A DNA stretch of 57,197 nucleotides from Zoogloea sp. (GTDB lineage Bacteria; Pseudomonadota; Gammaproteobacteria; Burkholderiales; Rhodocyclaceae), in the NCBI GenBank assembly GCA_023150095.1, contig JAKLLO010000006.1, positions 1 to 57,197 of the forward strand, in the 5' to 3' direction. A program made the translations under genes and the position numbers. Position 1 is the first letter of the stretch. Every line of letters starts with the position of its first letter. The notes below the pieces were generated by a model, which saw nothing but the letters and a program-made list of their open reading frames with translations, searched no databases and was not told where the DNA came from. Shown in pieces: positions 56,393 through 57,197 of this stretch.

Positions 56393-57197
56393 TCAGAAGT
56401 GCCATTCCATCTGCAGGGTGGGCGCGTAGGTGTTGATGCCCGGTTTTGTCACGCCCGCCGCGGTGGCGTGGTTACCGAACTTGTTGAGCCACATCTCGTA
56501 GCCCACGCCCAGCAGCAGGGTGTTCTTGCGCCCGGCGGCCAGCTGCCCCACATCCACCATCAGCGAGGTGCGCATCAGGGTTTCGGCCTCGGTCTTCACG
56601 CCGGCGTAGTCCTTGCCCTTGTCGGTGTTGTAGTTGATGAAGCCCTGGAACTTGAGCGGCACCGGCCCGGCCTGGAAGGGCAGGCCCCAGGCGGCGCTGA
56701 GGATCAACTGGTTGTCGAAGCCGTGCTCGTGATCGGTGCAGCTGCCGAGGCCGCAGTGGTTCCACTCCTTGCCGGCGAGCAGGCTCAGGTCGAAGAAGCC
56801 GTTGTTGGGCACGTTGAACTTCAGCGTCGGGCCGGCCACCACCAGACGCTTGCGCGGGGCGAAGGTGGTGTTCTTGGTGTTGAGGTCGAAGCCGGCGGTG
56901 AAGGCCACTTCCTTCACCGGGCCAAAGGAGAGGTCGCGCTCGAGCAGCTTGCCCAGATGCAGCTGGTGGCGGTAGGTGAGATAGAACTCGGTGGCGCCAG
57001 TGTCGCCGCCGCTGCTGGGGTCGTTCTTGTCGGACTGCAGGATGTCCAGATTCACGAAGTTCTGGCCCACCGAGTAGCCGCTGGCCTGGCTGTATTGCAG
57101 CACGTGCTTGCGCACGTCCTTGGTGTTGCTCGGCTCGTGGAACTGGGTGCCGTAGCGGTAGCCGAGGAAACTGTCGCTCCAGGTGGCGGCGGAGGCG
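56393..57197 (-). CDS. Tsx-like outer-membrane beta-barrel protein (5' end beyond the right edge)
   Basis: The C-terminal 267 residues are present; the start lies beyond the window, as the frame stays open to 57197. Alternating hydrophobic strands fit an outer-membrane barrel (GATEFYLTYRHQLHLG, VAFTAGFDLNTKN, KFQGFINYNTDKG, NTLLLGVGYEMWLNKFG). The last residue is Phe after WH, a BAM signal. The stretch GYRYGTQFHEPSNTKDV resembles Tsx/nucleoside-channel-type outer envelope proteins. Its substrate is unknown. It ends convergent to the hybrid kinase with a 54-bp gap. Confidence 0.78.
   Translation of the reverse strand, partial: ASAATWSDSFLGYRYGTQFHEPSNTKDVRKHVLQYSQASGYSVGQNFVNLDILQSDKNDPSSGGDTGATEFYLTYRHQLHLGKLLERDLSFGPVKEVAFTAGFDLNTKNTTFAPRKRLVVAGPTLKFNVPNNGFFDLSLLAGKEWNHCGLGSCTDHEHGFDNQLILSAAWGLPFQAGPVPLKFQGFINYNTDKGKDYAGVKTEAETLMRTSLMVDVGQLAAGRKNTLLLGVGYEMWLNKFGNHATAAGVTKPGINTYAPTLQMEWHF

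Overview
This 57 kb, GC-rich window looks like a chromosome segment of a denitrifying betaproteobacterium. The most likely group is Rhodocyclales (Azoarcus/Thauera/Azospira relatives). That placement is inferred from gene content and style: a cytochrome cd1 nitrite reductase locus with heme d1 genes, a HAE1 RND pump, DUF2782/DUF484/DUF2242 proteins, and many ATGA start/stop overlaps. I saw no rRNA, tRNA, insertion sequence, prophage or CRISPR array.

Layout. 1-1051 (-): a PepSY / cytochrome b561 / PepSY cassette, cut by the left edge. 1322-3782: a DHA2-type drug exporter divergent from a LysR regulator, with a long inverted repeat between them. 3965-9964: a 7TMR-DISM histidine kinase, a secreted PHB-depolymerase-type esterase, a secreted protein of unknown function behind a probable cyclic-di-GMP (GEMM-I) riboswitch, a DUF4124 protein, and an Lrp/LysE amino-acid export pair. 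10038-16505: a complete tripartite RND efflux operon with a divergent TetR repressor and an AcrR-like operator. 16512-20140: a beta-helix protein and an O-antigen-ligase-like membrane protein. 20279-26172: a run of + strand genes (UbiA-type prenyltransferase, HAD phosphatase, GST, ruvA, thioesterase-like, PerM, ruvB). 26221-30183 (-): an unrecognised winged-helix protein, rlmI, DUF484, dapF and a CoA-binding protein. 30267-36207: sppA, a nucleotidase lipoprotein, a Sel1-repeat protein, a DUF2782 protein and a LOG-family protein. 36260-42757: polA, DUF2242 lipoprotein, lytic transglycosylase, queF and murB. 42870-45288: a CheZ-like protein behind a sigma-28 promoter, a cupin, an alpha/beta hydrolase and an ABM-type monooxygenase. 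45579-53046: nitrite respiration. 53357-56338: a periplasmic binding protein with a hybrid kinase. 56393 to the right edge: a Tsx-like outer-membrane protein.

Nitrite respiration. nirE faces nirS-nirM across an FNR/Dnr-type box. A second perfect box drives nirC-nirF-nirDL-nirG-nirH. NirE would feed siroheme synthesis, NirDL/G/H would decarboxylate siroheme, NirF would act late in d1 synthesis, and NirC/NirM are small c-type electron carriers. The radical-SAM gene nirJ, needed for d1, and nirN are not in the window. The place where nirJ would be expected holds about 300 bp with no convincing gene.

The most unusual signals are non-genic: (1) a degenerate 21-bp tandem array (45294-45557) that reads as Cys/Trp-His/Gln heptapeptides; (2) a ~120-bp repeat family with terminal inverted repeats that overlap the stop codons of two unrelated genes and a central hairpin with compensatory changes; (3) a REP-like doublet translated in frame inside the N-terminus of the lytic transglycosylase; (4) the GEMM riboswitch; (5) a near-consensus FliA promoter on the CheZ-like gene. 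All calls come from reading the sequence, and no database search was possible.
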